Assembly: GCF_014698035.1 (NCBI RefSeq)
Contig: NZ_JACJSF010000007.1
Span: 62,001-126,000, forward strand
Length of the DNA stretch: 64,000 nucleotides
Direction: 5' to 3'
Source: Desmonostoc muscorum FACHB-395
GTDB lineage: Bacteria; Cyanobacteriota; Cyanobacteriia; Cyanobacteriales; Nostocaceae
This document shows, in pieces, positions 45,591 to 53,375 of the stretch. The notes beneath the pieces are model-generated. The model had not been told where the DNA came from, did not search any database, and saw only the letters and a program-made list of their open reading frames with translations. A program made the position numbers and the translations under genes. How positions within the stretch are numbered: position 1 is the stretch's first letter; each line of letters starts with the position of its first letter.

Positions 45591-47945
45591 TTAATTTATC
45601 TGCCAAATTTTGATGGTTTTATCAGAACTAGCACTAGCCAAAAATTGACCATCATGGCTAATAGCAATAGAGTTTACTGCCCCTGAGTGTTCTGTGATAG
45701 TTTGCAGTAACTCTCCCGTCTGCAAATGCCAAATTTTGATGGTTTTGTCTACACTACCGCTAAAGAGAATTTCTCCATCAGGACTAACGGCTAAGGATCT
45801 CACCTCTTCTAAATGTCCAGTCAAGGTATGTAACACTTTGCCTGTACTTAAATGCCAAATTTTGATAGTTTTATCTGCACTAGCGCTAAAGAGAATTTCT
45901 CCATCAGGACTGATGATTACTGATTTTACCTCACCAGAATGTCCGTTGAGGGTGCGTAATGGCTCTCCCGTGTGTGGGTTCCACAGCCTAATTTTGTTGT
46001 CAGAACTACCACTAGCAAGGATTGTACCATCGGGGCTAATAGCAGCAGTATTAACTGCGAATGAATGCCAAAGGGTAGAAATGCGATCGCCTTTATGCAA
46101 ATTCCAAATTTTGATTTTATTACTACCACTGGCAAGAATTTGCCCGTCAGGACTGATGGCGATGCAGTTAACCGGTTTTTGATGTCCTAACAGAGTGTGT
46201 AGGAGTTTGTCAGAATTGAGATTCCATACTTTGACATTACTTTTGGGGTGTTGACAAATACCAACAGCAAAATAATGTCCATCAGGACTAATCGCAACAG
46301 AGGAAATTTTGCCTAAATCTTCTGTGAGAGTGCGGATAAGTTTACCAGTATTAAGATTCCATACTTTGATGGTTTTATCTGCACAGCCGCTAACTAAAGT
46401 TTCACAATCAGGGCTAATGGCGACAGATGTCACTTTTTCTGAATGTCCAGTTAGGGTATGTCTGAGAAAGATATGTTGTACTGTTACTTGGTGTTTGAGG
46501 TTGGCGATGCGATTTAAAATTTCATCAACATCAGCAATACTCTGAGTATCACCCACCGCGACAAAATATTCTCTTAACTTTTTTACATATTCCTCATCTT
46601 TAACGCTGACGGCTGATTGCATTACCTGAAGCGGGTTAGGAGAATCGTTTGGTGATATTTGGCGTAGTTGTAACCATGTACTCACAGAATAATTTAGCTG
46701 TTCATTTGCCCAAGAGCGTAGTTTACCGCCGTAGGCATCGCTTAAATGGCATAAACTCTGGGCTAATTGTAAAGCCAATTCTGGAATCCAGTAACAGCGC
46801 TCATTTTCCAGAGCTTGGTAAACTTGTTTGTAACCAGAGGCGATAACCCCTAGTGATTGTAAATCAAAAGCATCTGACAGCAAACTCGGTAGCAACTCTG
46901 GTAGTAGCGGAGGTACACCACGATCAACCAGGTGGTAAATATCTGTTACCCAACCTGCAACCAAACAGTGATAGGTAATCAAAACCTGGCAAAGTTTTTC
47001 ATAATCCTGACGATTGACTTGATATTGTAAAGATAACTTACTAATATCAATTCCTTTTTTATGCCATTTTTCTACCTTTTCTAAAATTTCTAAATTTATC
47101 ACATTATCTTTTCCAAGCTGATTAACTTCCTCGCTTTCCTCTCCCAATGCCACAAGCTCATCTCTAATTTTCTTCCATTCTAATGCCCGCCTTTTAGCAG
47201 ACTCTTCTAGAATTTCTCGATAAGGTAAACGAGCAATTGTTTTATAATAATAATTGTCTTGCCCTAAACCCCAGTAGGCAATTCTAAAATTTAAATAATC
47301 TCCATCATTTTCTGACTCTAAAATCAAACTTGGCTCTGTTTTCAACATTCCAAACAGAACTTTAATACTTGATTCACTGTGAAAACGTTTACTATCCCAG
47401 GCTCCTGCCAATAACTCTGTTGGTCTAACTTGACTGTGTAAAGAGTAATGTTTGTTGAGAAAATCTCTTAATCCTTCAGCTAACATTAACTCAAATTGAA
47501 AAATATTTTCATCTCTACGATCGCCAAATTGGTCACAATCTACTTGAGGAGGAGCGATAAAAATTTTAAGTGGAGTGTGTCCATAATTTGTGTGGTCTAA
47601 AATTTGTGAAGGATATAATCTTAAGGGCCAGCTATCAAAAATTTTATTGACTTCTGGTAACTTAAGCGCTGTTTCTCGCTCTTGTGCGGCTATTCTTAAT
47701 TGCGTTTGGTGATTATCGGCTACTAATTGCTGTTGAAAAATTCTTGCTTGTTCAAAAGCTTCAACATCACCGCTTTTTTTATTTGCAGGATTTAGAACTT
47801 TGAGTATTTCAGGAATTGCCTCTATCGATTCATATTTACTCAGTCCTAAACTAGATTTATTTCTATTTTGGACTAGCTCTGCAACAACAGGTGCAAACTC
47901 TAGTACCAGTTGAATTAGTAATATTAACCCTTGCTGCATAAACAC
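45591..47945 (-). CDS. WD40 beta-propeller protein with large N-terminal domain
   Basis: A 784-residue protein opposing the cluster around it. The first 20 residues are hydrophobic (MFMQQGLILLIQLVLEFAPV) and may anchor it. Residues about 30-490 are an alpha-rich region I cannot assign. From about 495 seven WD40 repeats form a complete propeller, each like GHSEKVTSVAISPDCETLVS then GCADKTIKVWNL. Repeats 5-7 are nearly identical (ISPDGEILFS), showing recent duplication. WD40 propellers scaffold protein complexes. It ends ten bases from the HMA_2 gene on the other strand, so the two converge. Confidence 0.88.
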   Translation of the reverse strand: MFMQQGLILLIQLVLEFAPVVAELVQNRNKSSLGLSKYESIEAIPEILKVLNPANKKSGDVEAFEQARIFQQQLVADNHQTQLRIAAQERETALKLPEVNKIFDSWPLRLYPSQILDHTNYGHTPLKIFIAPPQVDCDQFGDRRDENIFQFELMLAEGLRDFLNKHYSLHSQVRPTELLAGAWDSKRFHSESSIKVLFGMLKTEPSLILESENDGDYLNFRIAYWGLGQDNYYYKTIARLPYREILEESAKRRALEWKKIRDELVALGEESEEVNQLGKDNVINLEILEKVEKWHKKGIDISKLSLQYQVNRQDYEKLCQVLITYHCLVAGWVTDIYHLVDRGVPPLLPELLPSLLSDAFDLQSLGVIASGYKQVYQALENERCYWIPELALQLAQSLCHLSDAYGGKLRSWANEQLNYSVSTWLQLRQISPNDSPNPLQVMQSAVSVKDEEYVKKLREYFVAVGDTQSIADVDEILNRIANLKHQVTVQHIFLRHTLTGHSEKVTSVAISPDCETLVSGCADKTIKVWNLNTGKLIRTLTEDLGKISSVAISPDGHYFAVGICQHPKSNVKVWNLNSDKLLHTLLGHQKPVNCIAISPDGQILASGSNKIKIWNLHKGDRISTLWHSFAVNTAAISPDGTILASGSSDNKIRLWNPHTGEPLRTLNGHSGEVKSVIISPDGEILFSASADKTIKIWHLSTGKVLHTLTGHLEEVRSLAVSPDGEILFSGSVDKTIKIWHLQTGELLQTITEHSGAVNSIAISHDGQFLASASSDKTIKIWQIN

Positions 47946-48003
47946 ATACCTAGAAACTAATTGAAGAAGAATTCAGAAGTCATAATCAAGACGCTCTCTA
48001 CAA

Positions 48004-48150
48004 GCTAACTTTTCATGGCATCTGGAAAACCTCTCTCTAAATCTCTCTCCTAAAAAGAGAGAGACTTGTAATTTCCCCCTTCCCGCGTCGGGAAGGGGGT
48101 TAGGGGGTTAGGTTTTTGGTGGACTTTTCCACATAACATAAAAAGTCAGC
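48004..48150. mobile_element. MITE-like element (147 bp) with target-site duplication
   Basis: The element has imperfect inverted ends (GCTAACTTTTCATGGCATCT at the left; the right end reads as GCTGACTTTTTATGTTATGT on the other strand). It is flanked by the direct repeat TCTACAA at 47997-48003 and 48151-48157. The interior has two hairpins: CTCTCTCCTAAAAAGAGAGA and CCCTTCCCGCGTCGGGAAGG. It has no coding capacity. A partial copy is at 16382-16455. Confidence 0.88.
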
Positions 48151-48598
48151 TCTACAAGACGCTGCGCTATCCGCTTTTTCGGTCAAAATTTAGAATGAAT
48201 TTTGATTCCTAACTCTTGAATTCTGTTTTGATAAAATAAATAAGCAAGGCTTACATGAAATCAGGGTAATACTGTCATCCAGTAAATTCATACATAGCCT
48301 TGATGTTACTACTTGAGAGTATAGTAACTCAAACGTAAGACATAAAACTCGTTATATGTCAATAAATATCTGTGGTTAAATCCCTGTAACTTAAAATAAA
48401 CACAGTATTAAAGAAACTTAATCAACTTGATAGCAATGAGAACTAGATTCACTACTGAGATAGATTTCTTCATTCAGAAAAATAGGTATAACTAGAGTAA
48501 AGTTAATGCAGTTTAATAAAGCGCTCTCTTAAAACATTAATAGATAAGTTTATCAGCTTGGTTGCGTTTTTTATTTTTTGAAATTAAAAAATAGTACG
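48151..48598. other. A+T-rich intergenic region before the fourth HMA_2 gene
   Basis: No gene was found in about 450 bases. It presumably contains the promoter of the HMA_2 gene at 48599; I could not define it. Confidence 0.5.
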
Positions 48599-49243
48599 AT
48601 GACTTCGATAAAACGGTCTAACTCTGGCAAAGCTGCTAGTATGAACCTGCGTTTACCACCAAAAAAGGCGACGAAAAGCGTAGCTAAGAAAGCAGAGTCA
48701 TCCCAAAAGATATTCTATAGCATTGTCCATACAATTCCTGGACGGATTCGTTTTCGTATTCCTCTGTTAGGCAGAGATACTGAGTATACTAATCAACTTA
48801 AATTAGCGATGGAATCCGATCCTAGAGTTACAAATGTCCGTGCTAACCCAAAAGCTGCATCCATTGTCATCAATTATAAAGTAGGTATGATTTCAGATAA
48901 TCAAATGCGCGAGCATCTGGTTAATCTGATTCAAACTGCTCAAGATGTGGTTCTGCCAAAAGAGGTAATGGCAAAATCAATCGTAGGGGCTATCTTTGAT
49001 GCTCTAATCAACTTAATTGATAATACGCGCAAGATTAACCAAGCACGTAATGTTCTTGTATATCGAAGGTTTAGAACAGACATTTGGGAACGGATGCTTT
49101 CTACCTCAAGAAGCATAATTAAAAGGTTGAAATCTGCCACCATGTTTATCTTGCCTAACAAGCGATGGCGATTACGAGGCAATGGCGAGGCGAATTCCCA
49201 GCCTTTGAAACTGAAATCTGCCAGCGAACCAAATCTTATATAG
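48599..49243 (+). CDS. HMA_2-domain protein
   Basis: A 214-residue basic protein from the ATG at 48599 (MTSIKRSNSG); an in-frame TTG at 48578 is possible. The HMA_2 domain, YSIVHTIPGRIRFRIPLLGR then DTEYTNQLKLAMESDPRV, closely matches the N-terminal domain of the P-type ATPase encoded 7 kb upstream, including the same linker words (YKVGMISDNQMREHLVNLIQ against YKSDKVSDAKMRSHLHDLIQ). Its C-terminal half is basic and not membrane-like. It looks like a free-standing copy of the ATPase metal-binding-type domain with a new tail, and may be a soluble partner or donor. Confidence 0.82.
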   Translation: MTSIKRSNSGKAASMNLRLPPKKATKSVAKKAESSQKIFYSIVHTIPGRIRFRIPLLGRDTEYTNQLKLAMESDPRVTNVRANPKAASIVINYKVGMISDNQMREHLVNLIQTAQDVVLPKEVMAKSIVGAIFDALINLIDNTRKINQARNVLVYRRFRTDIWERMLSTSRSIIKRLKSATMFILPNKRWRLRGNGEANSQPLKLKSASEPNLI

Positions 49244-49491
49244 TTACTAATAGTAAGTAAGCGTAAATAATTGTCTTTGGGATAAGGCAATAGGCAATAG
49301 GCAATAAGTATAAGTGTTTTAGCCGAGTTCATTTTTTTGCATAGTTTGATTTTATTGTGACAACTTACTTAGTAGTGATTAGAATGATTTCTGCTTAAGA
49401 GCAATTAGCTCTAAAAAACTGGGATTTACTATAACTCATGAAAATCTCTTTTGCCTAACCTTCAATCCAAGCATTTTATTATCAATAACAA

Positions 49492-50565
49492 ATGGGTACT
49501 CCTCACTGTCAAAAACTTCCTAGTCAAACCCATTGGGTTCAAGTAATACATACTGCTGTTAAGGGAAGAGCTAGATATAAAGTAAATGGGCTTTATCATT
49601 CGGAAGCTCTCAAAAGATATCTTGAATCGAGATTATTAGAGGATAAAATAATCTCGCAAGCTCGTGCTAATAGTTACACAGGGAATGTGCTTGTTATTTT
49701 TCATCCAGACAACAGTTCAAATGCGATCGCACTCCTTATCCAAGAAATTGTCTTAGATTATCGGAAAAAAGTCAGTAAATCACTTGGAACTAGTAACTTA
49801 CATTCCTTTGGCACTAAAGAAAATATTGGTTTCGTTGGGGGTAATAATCGAAACATATTTGATTCAGCCGTACTGTCTCAAATATCTATGCAGCGACAAT
49901 TAAACCAAACAGCCAGTCAACTTATTCCGGTTGTTTGTGCCCTTGTATGCGGCACTACACTGTTGTACGCATATAATCTTGACGAAGCCATTTTGCTCTT
50001 GATCCAGAAGCTGCATACACCACTGCGCGATCGCATTATGCTTGGTATCACTTTTCTAGGCGATCCCCTAGTAATGCTGATATCTTCTTTGGGGCTGGCG
50101 ATTAGTCCGTTATATTCTAATCGTCGCAGGCAAGCAACTATCTTGGGTATCGCTGGAGTCGGTGCAATCTTGCTAAATTGTTTAATGAAAATATTTTTTG
50201 GTAGAGCGCGTCCAGCAATGTGGAAGCATATTATTAATGTCGGCCAACACAGTTTTCCTAGCGGCCATGCAATGGTTTCAATAGTAATTTACGGTTTTAC
50301 TGGCTATATTCTGGCAAAGCAGTTTCCTGAATGGCGCTTTTGGATTTATGGCTTGACTGTTTTCTTGATTGCTGCGATCGGTTTTAGTCGGCTTTACTTG
50401 GGAGTACATTGGCTGACTGATGTGACAGCTGGCTATGCCACAGGTTTGGTGTGGTTAATTGCCTGTATCCTGATTTTGGAATCGGAACAACAAGGAATAA
50501 TTGACGAGTTAGAAGGGCGGTTAGAAACCGCGTCTACACAAACAAAACCCACCTTCGTGGGTTAA
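49492..50565 (+). CDS. HMA_2-like domain fused to a PAP2 phosphatase
   Basis: A 357-residue membrane protein. The N-terminal 90 residues (VQVIHTAVKGRARYKVNGLY to IVLDY) look like an HMA_2 domain with the H-x-x-x-G-R-x-R signature. Residues from about 140 are a PAP2 lipid phosphatase with all three motifs: KIFFGRARP, then SFPSGHAMVS, and SRLYLGVHWLTDV. Six membrane helices are expected. PAP2 enzymes dephosphorylate lipid phosphates or polyprenyl diphosphates. The fusion suggests phosphatase action at the site where the HMA_2 proteins act. The last 13 residues (ETASTQTKPTFVG) are coded by a dispersed repeat. Confidence 0.87.
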   Translation: MGTPHCQKLPSQTHWVQVIHTAVKGRARYKVNGLYHSEALKRYLESRLLEDKIISQARANSYTGNVLVIFHPDNSSNAIALLIQEIVLDYRKKVSKSLGTSNLHSFGTKENIGFVGGNNRNIFDSAVLSQISMQRQLNQTASQLIPVVCALVCGTTLLYAYNLDEAILLLIQKLHTPLRDRIMLGITFLGDPLVMLISSLGLAISPLYSNRRRQATILGIAGVGAILLNCLMKIFFGRARPAMWKHIINVGQHSFPSGHAMVSIVIYGFTGYILAKQFPEWRFWIYGLTVFLIAAIGFSRLYLGVHWLTDVTAGYATGLVWLIACILILESEQQGIIDELEGRLETASTQTKPTFVG

Positions 50566-50618
50566 AAATATTAATTTTCTCTTAGTCCGCGCAGGCGGAC
50601 TTTGTTTGTGTAGCCGCG
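50529..50618. repeat. Inverted-repeat element overlapping the 3' end of the PAP2 gene
   Basis: Arms CGCGTCTACACAAACAAA (50529-50546) and TTTGTTTGTGTAGCCGCG (50601-50618) pair at 17 of 18 positions. Two small hairpins lie inside (ACCCACCTTCGTGGGT and GTCCGCGCAGGCGGAC). The left arm supplies the final codons and stop of the PAP2 gene. Confidence 0.9.
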
Positions 50619-50727
50619 AATTCCATTCGCCCAGGCTTAAGTTGACACCAATGACAGCTGTGCTACCTTACCAATGCACAAATTATTTTAGATAATTTAT
50701 TTTTTGGAAATCCCTTACTGGTAACTG

Positions 50728-52464
50728 TTAATAATAGCTGCCAGATTTTCGATGCTCCAAAGCAGTGATACCATCATTTTCCAACACTTCACCGTGATTA
50801 ATAACGGCATAAATTAACCATCTATCGCCACATTCAAGCTGATTTTGCACCGTACATTCTAAATAGGCTAATGCCTCATTCAAAATCAAACAACCATTAT
50901 CAGCAGTTTTTGTGGAAAGATTTGCAAAAGGATTATCGCCTAAAGTGCTATGACGAGAAAAATAACGTCGCACATTTCTTCCTTCTTTGAGGATATTCAG
51001 CACAAATTTATCACCAGGATGATGCATTAAATCTGCATTCTGCTCGTTAGCGATCGCAATCATAATCCCTGGCGGGTTAAAAGTTGCCTGTGATACCCAA
51101 GAAGTTAAAACCCCTTTGTGAGTTTCTTCATCACGAGTTGTCACAACACACAGAGAACCAATAATCCGTCCCACCGCTTGTTCGGTACGATCTACATGGG
51201 TTTCTGTCACAATCTGGCGGGAACTACGAAGTTTTTTAGTTTTCTTCAAGTTTTGGGCAAAAAAAGCACCTGCTTCTTGACACTGCTGAAGAATTTCAGA
51301 AGTAGGACTAAAACGCACTCGAATTGTTTCAAACCCTAGTTGATAATTTGCATCTTTGAGCTTACTTTCGATTAAATCTATTGCCTCGCCACTCCAACCG
51401 TAGGAACCAAACACGCCTGCTAACTTAGTTTTAGCCGCCACCGAGAGAACTATTCCTAAAGCTGTTTGAATTTGAGTTGGTGCATGGCCGCCTAAAGTGG
51501 GTGAGCCGATAATTAAGCCATCGCAAGTTTCTACAATGCGGTTAATCTCGGCAGAATCTGCTAGTTCACAGTTGATTGATTCTACATTAACTCCATTTTG
51601 AATCAAACCTTGAGCGATCGCATTCGCCATAATTGCTGTATTTCCATAAGCAGAAGCATAGAGCAAAGCGACACTCAATTCTTGAGATTTTTGTCCTTGA
51701 CACCATTGACGGTAATCATAAGTAAAACGACTCAAGCTGTAACGCACAACTGGCCCGTGTGCTGGGGCATAACATCTGGCTCCCAAAAGCGATATTTTAT
51801 CTAAGGCTACTTCGACTTGTTTTGCTTGGGGCGCATGGAGACATTCAAAATAGTAACGACGTTCCGCATCTAATCCCTTCCAGTCTTCATCAAACAAAGT
51901 ATCTTCGCAAATATGAGCGCCGAAAAGTTTGTCTGTGTAGAGAATTTTTGTAGCGGAATCGTAGGTACAAAGTCCATCCGCCCACCGAGGAGTTGGTACG
52001 GTGACAAATGATAGAAGATGTCCTTGTCCTAAATCTAGAGTATCTCCCGATCGCATCGCTTGAATAGGTGACTCAAATTCGGGGAAGGCAGTTTTTAGAG
52101 CATTGGCGGCGGGGCGAGAACAAATTAGAGTAGCTTGAGGAACTAGAGAGAGCAATACTTGTAAGGTTGCTCTGCGGTTTGGGTTGACATGACTGAGAAC
52201 AATGTAATCTAGGGTAATGAAGTCTAGTTGTTGTGCAAGTTGCTCAAGGTAAATTTCGGTAAAAGATTCGCCGGGAGGATCAATTAAAGCATTTTTATCA
52301 GCTTGAATCAGATAAGAATTTGCTGTAGTTCCCCGTTGGCGGGAATACTCCACCTCAAATTTTAATCTGTCCCAAGTCCGCGATCGCAGAATCAGAGTAT
52401 TTTTACCAATTTCAGCAACTTGGACATCTCTGCTATGGTTGGACGTTAATGTTGCAACAGACAT
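50728..52464 (-). CDS. flv2: Flavodiiron protein Flv2-type (non-canonical iron site)
   Basis: A 578-residue flavodiiron protein with three domains: metallo-beta-lactamase, flavodoxin and C-terminal flavin reductase (RIIGSLCVVTTRDEETHKGV). The ATG at 52464 has AGAGG upstream; a longer frame to 52539 is repeat-derived and rejected. The usual diiron signature HxExDH is replaced by SHVNPNRRATL, which is the class seen in Flv1/Flv2. In the flv4-sll0218-flv2 operon of cyanobacteria, Flv2 and Flv4 form a heterodimer that protects photosystem II by safe electron transfer to oxygen. The partner flv4 is two genes upstream, and the small membrane protein gene lies between. Confidence 0.93.
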   Translation of the reverse strand: MSVATLTSNHSRDVQVAEIGKNTLILRSRTWDRLKFEVEYSRQRGTTANSYLIQADKNALIDPPGESFTEIYLEQLAQQLDFITLDYIVLSHVNPNRRATLQVLLSLVPQATLICSRPAANALKTAFPEFESPIQAMRSGDTLDLGQGHLLSFVTVPTPRWADGLCTYDSATKILYTDKLFGAHICEDTLFDEDWKGLDAERRYYFECLHAPQAKQVEVALDKISLLGARCYAPAHGPVVRYSLSRFTYDYRQWCQGQKSQELSVALLYASAYGNTAIMANAIAQGLIQNGVNVESINCELADSAEINRIVETCDGLIIGSPTLGGHAPTQIQTALGIVLSVAAKTKLAGVFGSYGWSGEAIDLIESKLKDANYQLGFETIRVRFSPTSEILQQCQEAGAFFAQNLKKTKKLRSSRQIVTETHVDRTEQAVGRIIGSLCVVTTRDEETHKGVLTSWVSQATFNPPGIMIAIANEQNADLMHHPGDKFVLNILKEGRNVRRYFSRHSTLGDNPFANLSTKTADNGCLILNEALAYLECTVQNQLECGDRWLIYAVINHGEVLENDGITALEHRKSGSYY

Positions 52465-52483
52465 AATAACCTCTTTTAATAAT

Positions 52484-52549
52484 GGGGAATTGGGAATTGG
52501 GAATTGGGAATGGGAAATTGGGCATTGGGAATGGGGCATTGGGCATTGG
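52484..52549. repeat. GGGAATT/GGGCATT heptamer array in the flv operon
   Basis: About nine degenerate heptamers lie between the sll0218-type gene and flv2. They overlap a false in-frame extension of flv2. Confidence 0.9.
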
Positions 52550-52603
52550 TTATTATCTTTGTCTCCCTCATCTTCCTAACTCCTAACTCCCCACTCCCTA
52601 TTT

Positions 52604-53116
52604 TTAATGACCATTGTTTTGTATTAATTCAGACTTGGCTCTGCTTCTATAGCGTTTGGATACCTCTTGTTCGGGATCAATACCTTCAAAAGTAGGGGGT
52701 AGCCAAACTCGGAGAAATAGTAGTACTCCCAGCACTAATAAAAAGGCACAAGTTGCTAAAACTTGACTCCAACTTGTTTCTAGAACACCTTTAACAATGA
52801 CTTCTCGCAAAGCAGAAACGATGGAAACTTCAACAGCTACCCCAATAGATACTCGATGTTCTTGCAAGTAAATAATCAACAATCGGAATAGCTCAACTAA
52901 TATGAGCAAAAAGAGAATATCGGCAGTAACAGCATGAAAATCTAGAGGCGGAAGTAAGGAGAGAAACATATCTCTCACCTGAAGCACCATGAAGCTAAAT
53001 AAACCGATACACAAAGAAATTACAATTACATCTTGGATAAATTCCAAGCTTCGGACAACGCGCCCACGGTTGATTTCGTACATCGTAATCGGAGTATTTT
53101 CAGCAGATTTATACAT
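52604..53116 (-). CDS. Sll0218-type PsiE-like membrane protein
   Basis: A 170-residue membrane protein with four helices and a PsiE domain: [59 protein letters not shown] and [20 protein letters not shown]. The [20 protein letters not shown] segment is the PsiE signature. It lies between flv4 and flv2, exactly as Sll0218 does in Synechocystis, where the protein helps stabilise photosystem II dimers. A short N-terminal soluble helix and a basic C-terminus would face the cytoplasm. Confidence 0.9.
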   Translation of the reverse strand: MYKSAENTPITMYEINRGRVVRSLEFIQDVIVISLCIGLFSFMVLQVRDMFLSLLPPLDFHAVTADILFLLILVELFRLLIIYLQEHRVSIGVAVEVSIVSALREVIVKGVLETSWSQVLATCAFLLVLGVLLFLRVWLPPTFEGIDPEQEVSKRYRSRAKSELIQNNGH

Positions 53117-53375
53117 AATTTTTTGGGAGTTGTAGAGACGCGATTCATCGCGTCTATAGGGAGCAGGGGCAGGGGAGCCTAAGAGGTTGTTTTAAAAGTA
53201 GTTAGCTGTGATTTTAGGTACTTGTTGATCCCCCCTAACCCCCCTTAAAAAGGGGGGAACTGGAATTAAAGTCCCCCTTTTTAAGGGGGATTTAGGGGGA
53301 TCTAAAACTTTTTATTACCGAGAAGAGGACTTTTCAAACAACCTCTAAGACAAATGACCAATGACAAATGACTAA
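53117..53375. other. Repeat-filled gap between flv4 and the sll0218-type gene
   Basis: It holds a GTAGAGACGCGATTCATCGC palindrome near 53132 and the 165-bp MITE-like element. No gene was found. The gap is much longer than expected for a compact operon. Confidence 0.7.
53182..53346. mobile_element. MITE-like element, copy B (165 bp), inside the flv operon
   Basis: It is the inverted copy of the element at 24756-24920 and has the same length. Its ends are AGAGGTTGTTTTAAAA and TTTTCAAACAACCTCT. The core has CCCCCCTTAAAAAGGGGGG and CCCCCTTTTTAAGGGGG. Its two hairpins could attenuate transcription from flv4 into the downstream genes. Confidence 0.88.

Noticed and set aside
52465..52539. Longer N-terminus for the Flv2-type protein
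   Set aside because: The extra 25 residues are encoded by heptamer repeats and precede a start with a good AGAGG site; family proteins begin near the chosen ATG.
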